A stretch of 13,536 nt of DNA from CAZCWX01 sp964502465 (lineage in GTDB: Bacteria; Desulfobacterota; Binatia; Bin18): NCBI GenBank assembly GCA_964502465.1, contig CAZCWX010000046.1, positions 1-13,536 on the forward strand, written 5' to 3'. The position numbers were made by a program, and so were the translations under genes. Within the stretch, counting starts at the first letter, position 1; each line of letters opens with the position of its first letter. Below are positions 6,172 to 12,790 of the stretch, in pieces. The notes below the pieces were generated by a model that saw only the letters and a list, made by a program, of their open reading frames with translations, was not told the DNA's origin and made no database searches.

Positions 6172-6933
6172 TCAGCCCGCCATCGTTAACCCGCCGCTCA
6201 CAGAGAGCACTTGCCCAGTCACGAAATCCGCATCTGGAGAAGCGAAAAAGGCGACGGCATTGGCGATCTCTTCCGGTGTACCAAGGCGCCGGAACGGGAC
6301 TGCCCGTGTCATCGCCTCGATAATGCGCGCTCCTTTGTCTCCGGATGTCACTTGCTTGAGAAGAGCAGTATCGGTGGGGCCGGGACAAATGACATTGACA
6401 TTGATCTTAGATCGAGCCAATTCACGTGCCAGCGTCTTGGAAAAACCAATGACCCCAGCTTTGCACGCGGAATACACCGCTTCGCCAGTCGAACCAACGC
6501 GTCCAGCATCTGAACTAATCGAGATAATCTTGCCCGAGCTCCGGGCAGCCATCTGTGGAATGACAGCATGGCAGAAGTGAATAGGCCCTTTGAGGTTGAT
6601 GGCAATGACCCTATCCCAGGTCTCAGGCTGACTGTCGATGAACGGTTCAATCTTATCCCACCCAGCGTTGTTCACCAGAATATCCACTTGTCCCCAGATT
6701 TCCGTGACTCTCTGCACACACACGCGGACCTGGTCAAGCTGAGTCACATCAGTCTTGACCGAAAGTGCCTGACCTCCCTTTGCTTTGATTGCGTCAGCAG
6801 TCTGCGCGGCTTCCTCCTCTAAAATATCAACCACCGCCACCTTTGCTCCTTCTTCAGCCAGCCTGAGACAGATCGCATGACCGATTCCACGGCTGCCACC
6901 AGTCACGAGCGCCACTTTGTTTTGCATACGCAT
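6172..6933 (-). CDS. Short-chain dehydrogenase resembling BadH (2-hydroxycyclohexanecarboxyl-CoA dehydrogenase)
   Basis: A 253-residue classical SDR with all catalytic residues: TGGSRGIG (11-18), NNAG (88-91), Asn113, Ser141, Tyr154 and Lys158 (YSACK). NNAGWD, SDAGRVGSTGEAVYSACK, CPGPTDTALLKQVTSG and the end GQVLSVSGGLTMAG match, as far as I recall, the BadH protein of Rhodopseudomonas palustris more closely than FabG. BadH oxidises 2-hydroxycyclohexanecarboxyl-CoA to the 2-oxo compound, the substrate of BadI; a BadI/MenB-like crotonase lies in the same block. A general 3-hydroxyacyl-CoA or 3-oxoacyl-ACP reductase remains possible. The start is ATG at 6933 with ggagggg 8 bases upstream. The frame stays open to 7068, but that extension reads through a dispersed palindrome and is not coding. 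It is the first gene of the minus-strand block. Confidence 0.88.
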   Translation of the reverse strand: MRMQNKVALVTGGSRGIGHAICLRLAEEGAKVAVVDILEEEAAQTADAIKAKGGQALSVKTDVTQLDQVRVCVQRVTEIWGQVDILVNNAGWDKIEPFIDSQPETWDRVIAINLKGPIHFCHAVIPQMAARSSGKIISISSDAGRVGSTGEAVYSACKAGVIGFSKTLARELARSKINVNVICPGPTDTALLKQVTSGDKGARIIEAMTRAVPFRRLGTPEEIANAVAFFASPDADFVTGQVLSVSGGLTMAG

Positions 6934-6963
6934 GATGTACCCCTCCGTTAAAAAAACGGTGCT

Positions 6964-6993
6964 ATCATACCCCAAGCTCGTAGTAGTCAGCAA
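6964..6993 (-). promoter_or_regulatory. Candidate sigma70-type promoter for the minus-strand block
   Basis: On the minus strand, TTGCTG (plus 6988-6993) and TATGAT (plus 6964-6969) are separated by 18 bases, about 30 bases before the SDR start codon. The -10 matches consensus at five of six positions, the -35 at only three. Between it and the gene lies a 5-bp inverted repeat ccgtt/aacgg (6945-6959) that could be an operator half or chance. Confidence 0.4.
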
Positions 6994-7031
6994 TCCGCAA
7001 TGGGACAACTGGGAGCATAGCAAAATCCTGG

Positions 7032-7051
7032 ATTCCCGCCTGCGCGGGAAT
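7032..7051. repeat. attccc-N8-gggaat dispersed palindrome
   Basis: Arms attcccgc (7032-7039) and gcgggaat (7044-7051) are perfectly complementary around ctgc. The pattern attccc-N8-gggaat is that of the dRS3 repeat of Neisseria. Very similar elements are scattered in many unrelated bacteria and give the false peptide PRRRESR when translated. Confidence 0.7.
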
Positions 7052-7153
7052 GACGGAAATGGGCCCATCAGAATTGAATTGACGAACTACCGGCCTTTTC
7101 TCGCCAGCAGATACAGGTTGACCCGCGCCGTCAATAGGGCGACTCCCTCTGCC

Positions 7154-7180
7154 TGCCCATAAATGGGCACAATTTTGTGC
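7154..7180. repeat. Two overlapping small hairpins
   Basis: Tgccca/tgggca (7154-7159 and 7164-7169, loop taaa) overlaps by three bases with gcacaa/ttgtgc (7167-7172 and 7175-7180, loop tt). Only one can form at a time. They are far (more than 200 bases) from the next start codon, so a regulatory role is uncertain. Confidence 0.35.
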
Positions 7181-7400
7181 TGTGCCTCCCAGTGTTCACT
7201 CGAAATGCACACCTGTTCCCTGATTTGTTACGCCTTATAGGTAGGAAGAAGCGATAGGGCAGGAGAAAGCATCTCATAGCTACATGAGTCGATACCTGCG
7301 TGGGATCTGTCGTGTTCGTAGAGATGGAATAAGCAATGACGCTGCCTTTATGAAACCAAACAGGCACGGGTCCCGTATTTTTTAGAAAGGAGAAGCAGTC

Positions 7401-7631
7401 ATGATCAATCGCAAACATGCTGGGATACGGTGTCATACACGCCACTTGATCCGTACGGTGAAAGGCAATCTGCCACGGGATAGCCATGGCACTGTGGTCT
7501 ACGAAATGGAAAACCTTGGCCGTCATCTGATCCTGGTGAACTGGGACATGGGCATCTCGGTGCCGGTCTTTCCCGATGAGATCGAGATGTCCCCTCCGTC
7601 CATGACGGTCTCAGAGCGTGTCGCAGCATAA
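7401..7631 (+). CDS. Small conserved-type protein of unknown function (76 aa)
   Basis: The start is well supported: aaaggagaa ends 6 bases before ATG 7401. The 76-residue product has a basic N-terminus with several His, Arg and Lys, then a compact segment (GTVVYEMENLGRHLILVNWD, followed by MGISVPVFPDEIEM). That segment alternates hydrophobic and polar residues as a small beta-barrel (SH3-like) would. I do not recognise a named family. There is no signal peptide, membrane segment or cysteine-rich motif. It is followed after 17 bases by a 25-residue membrane peptide gene with its own strong ribosome binding site, so the two are probably co-transcribed. A link with the nuclease gene downstream is possible but unsupported. 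Confidence 0.7.
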   Translation: MINRKHAGIRCHTRHLIRTVKGNLPRDSHGTVVYEMENLGRHLILVNWDMGISVPVFPDEIEMSPPSMTVSERVAA

Positions 7632-7648
7632 GAGGAAGGAGAATCTCC

Positions 7649-7726
7649 ATGAATATCTTTGACTTTCTCATGCCCGTCATCTTGCTGAGCGTGGCCTATG
7701 TGCTGCTCTTTACGGCGGCCCGCTGA
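7649..7726 (+). CDS. 25-residue single-membrane-segment small protein
   Basis: The sequence gaggaaggag stands 7 bases before ATG 7649, an excellent ribosome binding site. The frame reads 25 codons to TGA: a short polar start (MNIFDF), then an uninterrupted hydrophobic stretch (LMPVILLSVAYVLLFTAA) and a final Arg. This is the shape of a one-pass small membrane protein with the N-terminus outside or a short helix held at the inner membrane. It is too short for most gene finders. It lies 17 bases after the 76-aa gene and 68 bases before the EndoQ-like gene. Small subunits of membrane complexes (KdpF-, CydX-like) have this size, but none of their motifs is seen, so no function is assigned. Confidence 0.6.
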   Translation: MNIFDFLMPVILLSVAYVLLFTAAR

Positions 7727-7794
7727 AAAGTGAGAGAGAATATTCACGAGAGTTCCCTTGACAGCGATCGGCAAATCGGCAGAAATGCATCTCC

Positions 7795-9009
7795 ATGCGT
7801 ATTATCGCCGATCTGCATATTCATTCGCGCTTCAGCGCTGCCTGCAGCCGCGAAATGGAGGCGGAACGCCTCGCGTGGTGGGCCAAACGTAAGGGCATTA
7901 CCCTTCTCGGCACGGGAGATTTCACCCATCCTATCTATCTCACCTACCTCAAGCAGAAGCTTGAATCAGCCGAAGAAGGACTTTTTCGGCTCCGAGAAGG
8001 GGAACATAGTGTCCGTTTCATGCTCACGGTCGAGATCACCAACATTTTTCGTCAGGCCGGACGGCTGCGAAAAACCCACACGCTGGTGTTCGCGCCCAGT
8101 TTTGCTGCTGTAGATCGTCTCAATGCTCATCTTGCCTCCCACGGCAATCTGGCACTCGATGGTCGACCAACTTTGACCTGTACGGCTCACGACCTGCTGA
8201 AAATTATCCTGGACACTGCACCCGAGTGCGAGGTCATTCCAGCGCACGTGTGGACGCCATGGTTTTCCGTGCTGGGCTCGTTCTCCGGATTTGATTCCCT
8301 TGAAGAATGTTATGGGGAAGACATTCAGCACATCCGCGCAGTTGAGACTGGGCTGTCGTCGGATCCGCCGATGAACTGGCGACTCTCAGCCCTGGACTCG
8401 GTCGCGTTGATTTCAAATTCTGACGCCCATTCCCCACGCAAATTGGGCCGTGAGGCCAATGTGCTGGAGTGCGATCTGAGCTACACTGGCGTTCTCAACG
8501 CCCTGACGAGCCACGATCCGACCCGGTTTCTTTACACCATTGAATTCTTTCCTGAAGAAGGCAAGTATCACCTCGACGGGCATCGACACTGTCAGGTTCG
8601 ACTTTCCCCAACGGAAACCAGGAAAGCCAACACCATTTGTCCGAGCTGTGGGAAAAAGCTTACGGTCGGCGTGTTACATCGGGTCGACGCCCTGGCCGAT
8701 CGCGAAGAAGGGTACAAGCCCGCAGGGGCGATTCCAGCCAAGCATCTCCTGCCATTGGAAGAAATCATCGCTGCTGCACTGGGTCAGCGGCCCAACACCA
8801 AGAAGGTCACCATCGCATATGACCGTCTGGTCGAGCATTACGGCTCAGAATTTCGTATCCTCCTTGACCTGGAAGAGGAAGAGTTAGCTGCGATTACCCC
8901 ACCGCGTATTCTTGTTGGCATTACGAAAGTTCGTCGTGGCAAGGTACAGATTACGCCTGGTTATGATGGCGAATACGGCAAGATTACGTTGTTTGACACT
9001 GCTACGTAA
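7795..9009 (+). CDS. PHP-domain nuclease, endonuclease Q (EndoQ) family
   Basis: A 404-residue protein. The N-terminal PHP domain starts with ADLHIHSRFS (Asp6, His8, His10), and further metal-ligand candidates are TGDFTHP (40-46), Glu80 in LTVEITN, His151 in PAHVWTPWF and Asp210/His212 in SNSDAHSP. A zinc-ribbon-like part follows, with Cys266 in GHRHCQV and CPSC (282-285), then LTVGVLHRVDALADREEGY, the hallmark of the COG1379/EndoQ family. EndoQ, described first in Thermococcales and later in some Bacillus, nicks DNA 5' of deaminated bases (hypoxanthine, uracil) and abasic sites. Length and domain order fit. ATG 7795 begins right at the conserved core; no strong ribosome binding site is visible. 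TTGACA at 7758-7763 could be a -35, but its -10 is weak. It is followed by an SSR-filled gap and moaA. Confidence 0.88.
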   Translation: MRIIADLHIHSRFSAACSREMEAERLAWWAKRKGITLLGTGDFTHPIYLTYLKQKLESAEEGLFRLREGEHSVRFMLTVEITNIFRQAGRLRKTHTLVFAPSFAAVDRLNAHLASHGNLALDGRPTLTCTAHDLLKIILDTAPECEVIPAHVWTPWFSVLGSFSGFDSLEECYGEDIQHIRAVETGLSSDPPMNWRLSALDSVALISNSDAHSPRKLGREANVLECDLSYTGVLNALTSHDPTRFLYTIEFFPEEGKYHLDGHRHCQVRLSPTETRKANTICPSCGKKLTVGVLHRVDALADREEGYKPAGAIPAKHLLPLEEIIAAALGQRPNTKKVTIAYDRLVEHYGSEFRILLDLEEEELAAITPPRILVGITKVRRGKVQITPGYDGEYGKITLFDTAT

Positions 9010-9030
9010 CAGTCACTCTCTTCCCATTCT

Positions 9031-9090
9031 GTCTCTATCTCCGTCTCTATCTCTGCCTCTATCTCCGTCTCTATCTCTATCTCTATCTGC
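9031..9090. repeat. Imperfect 6/12-nt tandem array (gtctctatctcc)
   Basis: Five consecutive 12-base units of the form gtctctatctcc / gtctctatctct, themselves two related hexamers, fill the gap between the EndoQ-like stop and moaA. The plus strand is almost purely pyrimidine. The unit length differs from the 7- and 8-nt arrays of the minus-strand block. Confidence 0.85.
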
Positions 9091-9155
9091 ATAAGTGGTC
9101 TTGGCTCACGAGAGAGAATGGTTATATATAGAAGGCTGAAGGAGACCTGAGAGCA

Positions 9156-10169
9156 ATGCTACGCGATACGTACAATCGTCCGATCCAAGACCTGAGAATC
9201 TCTGTAACGGATCGGTGCAACTTCCGCTGCACGTATTGCATGCCACTCGACGAATATGAATGGCTCGAAAAAAGCGCCATTCTCTCTTTCGAAGAGATCA
9301 CCAGGCTCGCCAACCTCTTTGTCTCGCTGGGGGTAGAAAAAATTCGCCTGACTGGCGGTGAACCGCTCGCGCGTCGTGACTTAGACACCTTGATTGCCAA
9401 ACTCTCGGCTCTCGACAACGCTCCTGAACTCTGTCTGACTACGAACGGTTCGTTCTTGGCAGAAAAGGTCGCAGCCCTGAAAGCCGCTGGCTTGCGGCGG
9501 ATCAATGTCAGTATTGACTCCCTCAAGCCTGATCGGTTCCGGTACATCACCAAACGCGGGGACCTGACAAAAGTCCTCGAAGGTCTGTTCGCGGCGAAAA
9601 GCCTGGGCCTCAATCCAATCAAGATCAATGCCGTGATTGAGCGTGGGGTCAATGACGATGAAATTCTTGACCTCGTTGAGTTCTCGCGCGACTATGGGTT
9701 CGCCATTCGTTTTATCGAGTACATGGACGTGGGCAATACAAATAACTGGAAATCAGACAAGATGGTTTCCAAACAGGAGATTCTTGCTCGCATCAACGCG
9801 AAATATTCGCTACGTAAAATAGGTAGGGACAAAGGCAGCGCACCGTCGGTTGATTTTCAGTTTCTCGATGGCAGTGGCGATATTGGTGTGATCGCCTCGG
9901 TGACTGAACCCTTTTGTGCTATGTGCACCCGCGCCCGGCTCACTGCCGATGGCAAATTGGTGACCTGCCTCTTTTCCCAACAGGGGTATGATCTCAAAAC
10001 TCTCATGCGCAATGGGGCAACCGACGCTGAATTGCTAGACATTATCAGTCAAATTTGGCTCAAGAGAACGGACCGTTATTCAGAAGAACGACTCGCGGCC
10101 TTGCATTCACCGACAGGGTACGATCCTAAGGACCATAAGAAAATCGAAATGATTAGTCTGGGTGGGTAA
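9156..10169 (+). CDS. moaA: GTP 3',8-cyclase MoaA (molybdenum cofactor biosynthesis)
   Basis: A 337-residue radical-SAM enzyme. The N-terminal cluster motif CNFRCTYC (Cys21, Cys25, Cys28) binds the SAM [4Fe-4S] cluster, LTGGEPL is the SAM-binding GGEP motif, and FCAMC...C (Cys254, Cys257, Cys271) holds the second cluster that binds GTP. RARLTADGKLVTCLF is a family signature, and the chain ends in the Gly-Gly tail needed for catalysis. It converts GTP to 3',8-cyclo-7,8-dihydro-GTP, the first step of molybdopterin synthesis, in the cytoplasm. The start ATG follows aaggag by about 11 bases. No other moa, moe or mob gene is in the window. The gene is followed after 70 bases by the universal-stress-fold gene and then a terminator, so they may share a transcript. 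Confidence 0.96.
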   Translation: MLRDTYNRPIQDLRISVTDRCNFRCTYCMPLDEYEWLEKSAILSFEEITRLANLFVSLGVEKIRLTGGEPLARRDLDTLIAKLSALDNAPELCLTTNGSFLAEKVAALKAAGLRRINVSIDSLKPDRFRYITKRGDLTKVLEGLFAAKSLGLNPIKINAVIERGVNDDEILDLVEFSRDYGFAIRFIEYMDVGNTNNWKSDKMVSKQEILARINAKYSLRKIGRDKGSAPSVDFQFLDGSGDIGVIASVTEPFCAMCTRARLTADGKLVTCLFSQQGYDLKTLMRNGATDAELLDIISQIWLKRTDRYSEERLAALHSPTGYDPKDHKKIEMISLGG

Positions 10170-10239
10170 AACGCAGGGGGGACTCGGCCTCCACTGCTCT
10201 TGTGAGAACGCAGCAGATCACTCTCAAAAGGAGGGGGCC

Positions 10240-10686
10240 ATGGTAGAGATGCAACGTGTCCTGTTTCTCACCGACTTTTCATCTGAGGCAACGCAGGCAC
10301 TCGAGTATGCGCGGGAGCTTGCAGAAAAATTTGGCTCGCGACTTTTTATTCTGCATGTTATCGTTGATGCGACAAGTGAGCTTTACGGCATGGTGAGCGG
10401 CGATTATCATGCGCTTGACCGGAACGCCCAGGAAAAAACGCAAGAGTGGCTTACACAGCTACGTCGTGAGCAACTCCATGACTCCCCCAACTGCGAAACC
10501 ATAATGGAGCGGGGAGAGATCTTCGAGCATGTGCTGAAGGTCGTGCGTGACAAGCACATTGACCTCATTGTCTTGAGTGCTCATTACTATCCGGGCTTCC
10601 ATTTGCACCTGATCTCGAATCTGCCAGAGAAGCTCGTGCGCAAGGCCCCGTGCCACGTGTTCGTCATTCATACTGGAACTGCATAG
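10240..10686 (+). CDS. Universal stress protein (UspA fold), probably not ATP-binding
   Basis: A 148-residue single Usp domain: QRVLFLTDFSSEATQALEYA at the N-terminus, then the LFILHVI strand, and a C-terminal strand-helix with DLIVLSAH and LVRKAPCHVFVIHT. The usual ATP-binding signature G-2x-G-9x-G-(S/T) is not kept. The region reads SAHYYPGFHLHLISNLPEK, with Ser in place of the first Gly and no Gly-Ser before the last helix. It is probably a UspA-type member that does not bind ATP; role unknown beyond stress-related. The ATG at 10240 is chosen because aaaaggagg precedes it by 5 bases; an in-frame ATG at 10162 overlaps moaA and has no such site. It is followed 8 bases later by a terminator. 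Confidence 0.88.
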   Translation: MVEMQRVLFLTDFSSEATQALEYARELAEKFGSRLFILHVIVDATSELYGMVSGDYHALDRNAQEKTQEWLTQLRREQLHDSPNCETIMERGEIFEHVLKVVRDKHIDLIVLSAHYYPGFHLHLISNLPEKLVRKAPCHVFVIHTGTA

Positions 10687-10694
10687 AAATAACC

Positions 10695-10732
10695 AAGCAG
10701 GGGGCGTTCAATTGAACGCCCCCTGCTTTTCA
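10695..10732 (+). terminator. Perfect 17-bp-arm intrinsic terminator
   Basis: Aagcagggggcgttcaa (10695-10711) pairs perfectly with ttgaacgccccctgctt (10712-10728), with a T-run at 10727-10730. It sits between the converging Usp gene and the phosphoesterase gene, whose stop codon overlaps its right edge. It should end the plus-strand transcript. On the minus strand the trailing sequence ttggttattt is weaker but could also give some termination. The arms meet without spacer bases, so the real loop must open the inner base pairs. Confidence 0.85.
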
Positions 10733-11299
10733 GAAACGTACCGACAGCCCCGGTAGCGCCGCCAAAGTCTTGAGATCGTAGACGGTGACTGTCCCACCAC
10801 GATTTTCTGCAAGAGAAAGCAATGCTACCGTACCAGGTTGAGCAGCATAGTTGTGAGGAAAGGTCGGACTTCCGGGGTTGATGACAAAAACCCCGCTGTG
10901 TTGTGTGATCCGTTCCACATGGGTGTGTCCGCAGACAATCAGATCAGTGCGGCGACCGAAATAAAATTCCATTGTTCGCTCGATCGGCCAGGTGGGAAAT
11001 TCGTCTGGATCGAGGACATCGTGCACCAAGCCGATTGTAAACCCTGCACCTTTTGTCACGACTGCCTCACGCAGGCGCGGATCTTCTGGGACTACCGGTC
11101 GGCCCCCTGAACCGTCGTCGCCATTCCCGCGACACGCCAGCACTGGGGCAATTTCTTCCAGCCAGTTCAGGACGTCGAGACAGTGTAGATCCCCAGCGTG
11201 CAGAATGAGGTCTACTCCGCTGAACACGGTTCGCACCTGCTCCGGTAATTCAGGCATCGCTTCAGGAATGTGGGTATCGGAAATCAGGCCGATTTTCAT
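10730..11299 (-). CDS. YfcE/MJ0936-type metallophosphoesterase
   Basis: A 189-residue calcineurin-like phosphoesterase. The metal-binding motifs appear in order: DTH (Asp8, His10), GDLH (36-39, Asp37), GNGD (58-61, Asn59), VHD with His93 in GLVHDV, and GHTH (124-127). NPGSPTFPHN (141-150) is a further signature of the YfcE branch. It should be a soluble manganese-dependent phosphodiesterase acting on small phosphodiesters; the physiological substrate in this branch is not settled. A Gly-rich insertion follows GNGD, making it slightly longer than YfcE. The start ATG lies about 11 bases after aaggag on the minus strand. It stands alone: the next gene upstream on this strand is outside the window and the neighbours run the other way. 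Confidence 0.92.
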   Translation of the reverse strand: MKIGLISDTHIPEAMPELPEQVRTVFSGVDLILHAGDLHCLDVLNWLEEIAPVLACRGNGDDGSGGRPVVPEDPRLREAVVTKGAGFTIGLVHDVLDPDEFPTWPIERTMEFYFGRRTDLIVCGHTHVERITQHSGVFVINPGSPTFPHNYAAQPGTVALLSLAENRGGTVTVYDLKTLAALPGLSVRF

Positions 11300-11321
11300 T
11301 GCCGTTCAGTCTCCTTGCCTT

Positions 11322-11417
11322 CACCCTTCGACTTCTCCCTCGACAAGCTCATGGTACACTTAGGGTCAACAGGAATGGCGAATCCCCGCCGTTCGTGCTG
11401 AGCTCTGTCGAAACACG
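11322..11417. repeat. Dispersed intergenic repeat, copy 1
   Basis: Right part ccgttcgtgctgagctctgtcgaaacacg occupies 11389-11417; left part ccctcgacaagctcatgg at 11337-11353 is an inverted relative. A second copy of the right part, differing only around one inserted base, lies at 12740-12767. From general knowledge, CGTTCGTGCTGAGC-type units are widely dispersed between genes of many bacteria. Confidence 0.6.
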
Positions 11418-11493
11418 CGTGACTATATCGTCTGGACAGGGGTCAGGCAACGTGAAATGGTAACCCCACCTTACGCATAGAGGGGGTGGCATT

Positions 11494-12660
11494 ATGTCAG
11501 ACGTGCAAGAGACGCGTCAGCCGCTCACACTGCTTAGCGAAGACGAGCAGTTGTTTCGAGGCATGGTCCGCGAATTTGCGGAAGAGAAAGTCAAACCTTT
11601 CGTCATGGAAATGGACCGTGAGGCACGCATACCGCGTAATCTGATTGATCAGTTGTTCTCTCTTGGTGTAATGGGGATTGAAATCCCGATTCTTTATGGT
11701 GGTGCTGGGTCTACCTTTTTTATGTCGATCCTGGCGATTGAGGAATTTGCCCGCATCGATCCCTCTGTTGCCGTGTGCGTCGATGTGCAAAACACTCTCG
11801 TCAATAACGCCTTTATGCGTTGGCTCACCCCGGCGCAACAAGAGCGATTCTTGCCCCGCTTGGCTCGCGACACGGTGGGTGCCTATGCGCTCTCTGAACC
11901 GGGGTCAGGGAGTGATGCATTTGCCATGACGACCCAAGCCCGACTCGATGGTGACGCCTTTGTACTGAATGGCCGCAAACTCTGGATTACCAATGGAGCA
12001 GAGGCTGGATTGTATCTCTTGTTCGCCAATGCCGATGCAGCAAAAGGCTACAAAGGGATTACCGGCTTTGTCATTGACCGAGACATGCCCGGCTTCAGTG
12101 TGGGCAAGAAGGAAGACAAACTGGGCATTCGCGCCAGCTCGACTTGTGAGTTGATTCTCGATGATGTGCGGGTGCCGCGAGCGAATGTCGTTGGCGAGGT
12201 TGGTCAAGGGTATAAGGTCGCGATCGAAACGCTGAACGAAGGACGCATCGGCATCGGCGCCCAGATGATCGGCTTAGCCCAAGGGGCATTCGAGGCGGCG
12301 TTAGCCTATGCCCAAGAACGCCGCCAGTTTGGCAAGGCAATCGCTGAATTCCAAGGCATTCAATTCCAACTGGCCGAGATGGCAACTGAAATCGAAGCCG
12401 GCCGGCTCATGGTCTACAACGCCGCTCGTCTGAAGGAAAGCAGCCAATCCTTCATGCGCCAGGCGGCGATGACCAAGTATTTCTGCTCGCAGATTGGTGA
12501 GCGAGTTGCCTCGTTGGCATTAGAAATCTTTGGTGGAGTTGGCTATACCAAAGACTTTCCAGCCGAGAAGTTCTACCGGGATGCGAAGATCGGTAAGATT
12601 TACGAGGGAACATCCAATATTCAGCTACAGACGATCGCACGGACGTTTTTGGCAAGATAA
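11494..12660 (+). CDS. Acyl-CoA dehydrogenase (short/branched-chain type)
   Basis: A 388-residue flavin-dependent acyl-CoA dehydrogenase. The N-terminal helical domain is followed by YALSEPGSGSDA and WITNGAEA (FAD/substrate contacts of the middle beta domain). Then come RRQFGKAIAEFQGIQFQLAE and IFGGVGYTKDFPAEKFYRDA of the C-terminal domain. The end KIYEGTSNIQ contains the catalytic base Glu371. It makes the 2,3-enoyl-CoA and passes electrons to ETF. By motif it is closest to butyryl- and 2-methyl-branched-chain enzymes; chain-length preference cannot be fixed. The start ATG follows agaggggg. It lies between two copies of a dispersed repeat and outside the minus-strand block. It could supply the cyclohexene or enoyl-CoA step for that pathway, but nothing in the layout shows this. 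Confidence 0.95.
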   Translation: MSDVQETRQPLTLLSEDEQLFRGMVREFAEEKVKPFVMEMDREARIPRNLIDQLFSLGVMGIEIPILYGGAGSTFFMSILAIEEFARIDPSVAVCVDVQNTLVNNAFMRWLTPAQQERFLPRLARDTVGAYALSEPGSGSDAFAMTTQARLDGDAFVLNGRKLWITNGAEAGLYLLFANADAAKGYKGITGFVIDRDMPGFSVGKKEDKLGIRASSTCELILDDVRVPRANVVGEVGQGYKVAIETLNEGRIGIGAQMIGLAQGAFEAALAYAQERRQFGKAIAEFQGIQFQLAEMATEIEAGRLMVYNAARLKESSQSFMRQAAMTKYFCSQIGERVASLALEIFGGVGYTKDFPAEKFYRDAKIGKIYEGTSNIQLQTIARTFLAR

Positions 12661-12670
12661 GCGCGCTCGG

Positions 12671-12767
12671 TCACCCCCTTCGTCAAGCTCAGGACAGGCT
12701 TCGACGCTCTCAGGGTGATCGGGTCAGTACGGGAAACGACCGTTCGTGCTGAGCCTGTCGAAACACG
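12671..12767. repeat. Dispersed intergenic repeat, copy 2
   Basis: The left half (12671-12720) begins tcaccc and ends gggtga, forming an outer inverted pair around aggacaggcttcgac. The right half ccgttcgtgctgagcctgtcgaaacacg is at 12740-12767 and matches copy 1 in the same orientation. It lies in the 130-base gap between the acyl-CoA dehydrogenase and the metallo-hydrolase. Confidence 0.65.
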
Positions 12768-12790
12768 AAAAAGAGGAAAGTACACAATTT

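Larger units (their letters stand above)
6934..7400. other. 467-base non-coding divergent region
   Basis: This gap separates the minus-strand catabolic block from the plus-strand genes. It holds the candidate promoter at 6964-6993 and the attccc-N8-gggaat palindrome at 7032-7051. Two adjacent hairpins follow at 7154-7169 (tgccca/tgggca) and 7167-7180 (gcacaa/ttgtgc), then a weak ctcat/atgag stem at 7273-7288. A self-complementary acgggtcccgt followed by a T-run lies at 7366-7383, just before the ribosome binding site of the 76-aa gene. I see no convincing plus-strand promoter and no gene with a supported start here. Confidence 0.6.

Noticed and set aside
7366..7383. acgggtcccgt plus T-run as a terminator or attenuator before the 76-aa gene
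   Set aside because: The stem is effectively three pairs with a five-base loop, too weak to support.
7131..7526. A 131-codon minus-strand frame in the non-coding region and over the 76-aa gene
   Set aside because: No ribosome binding site or recognisable domain; it conflicts with the well-supported plus-strand start at 7401.
7758..7786. TTGACA followed after 17 bases by agaaat as a promoter for the EndoQ-like gene
   Set aside because: The -35 is perfect but the -10 matches only three of six positions and would leave almost no leader; mentioned in the gene entry but not listed as a site.
9122..9652. A 176-codon open frame on the minus strand over moaA
   Set aside because: It lies inside a gene with complete family motifs on the other strand, has low-complexity Ser/Arg-rich content and no family resemblance.
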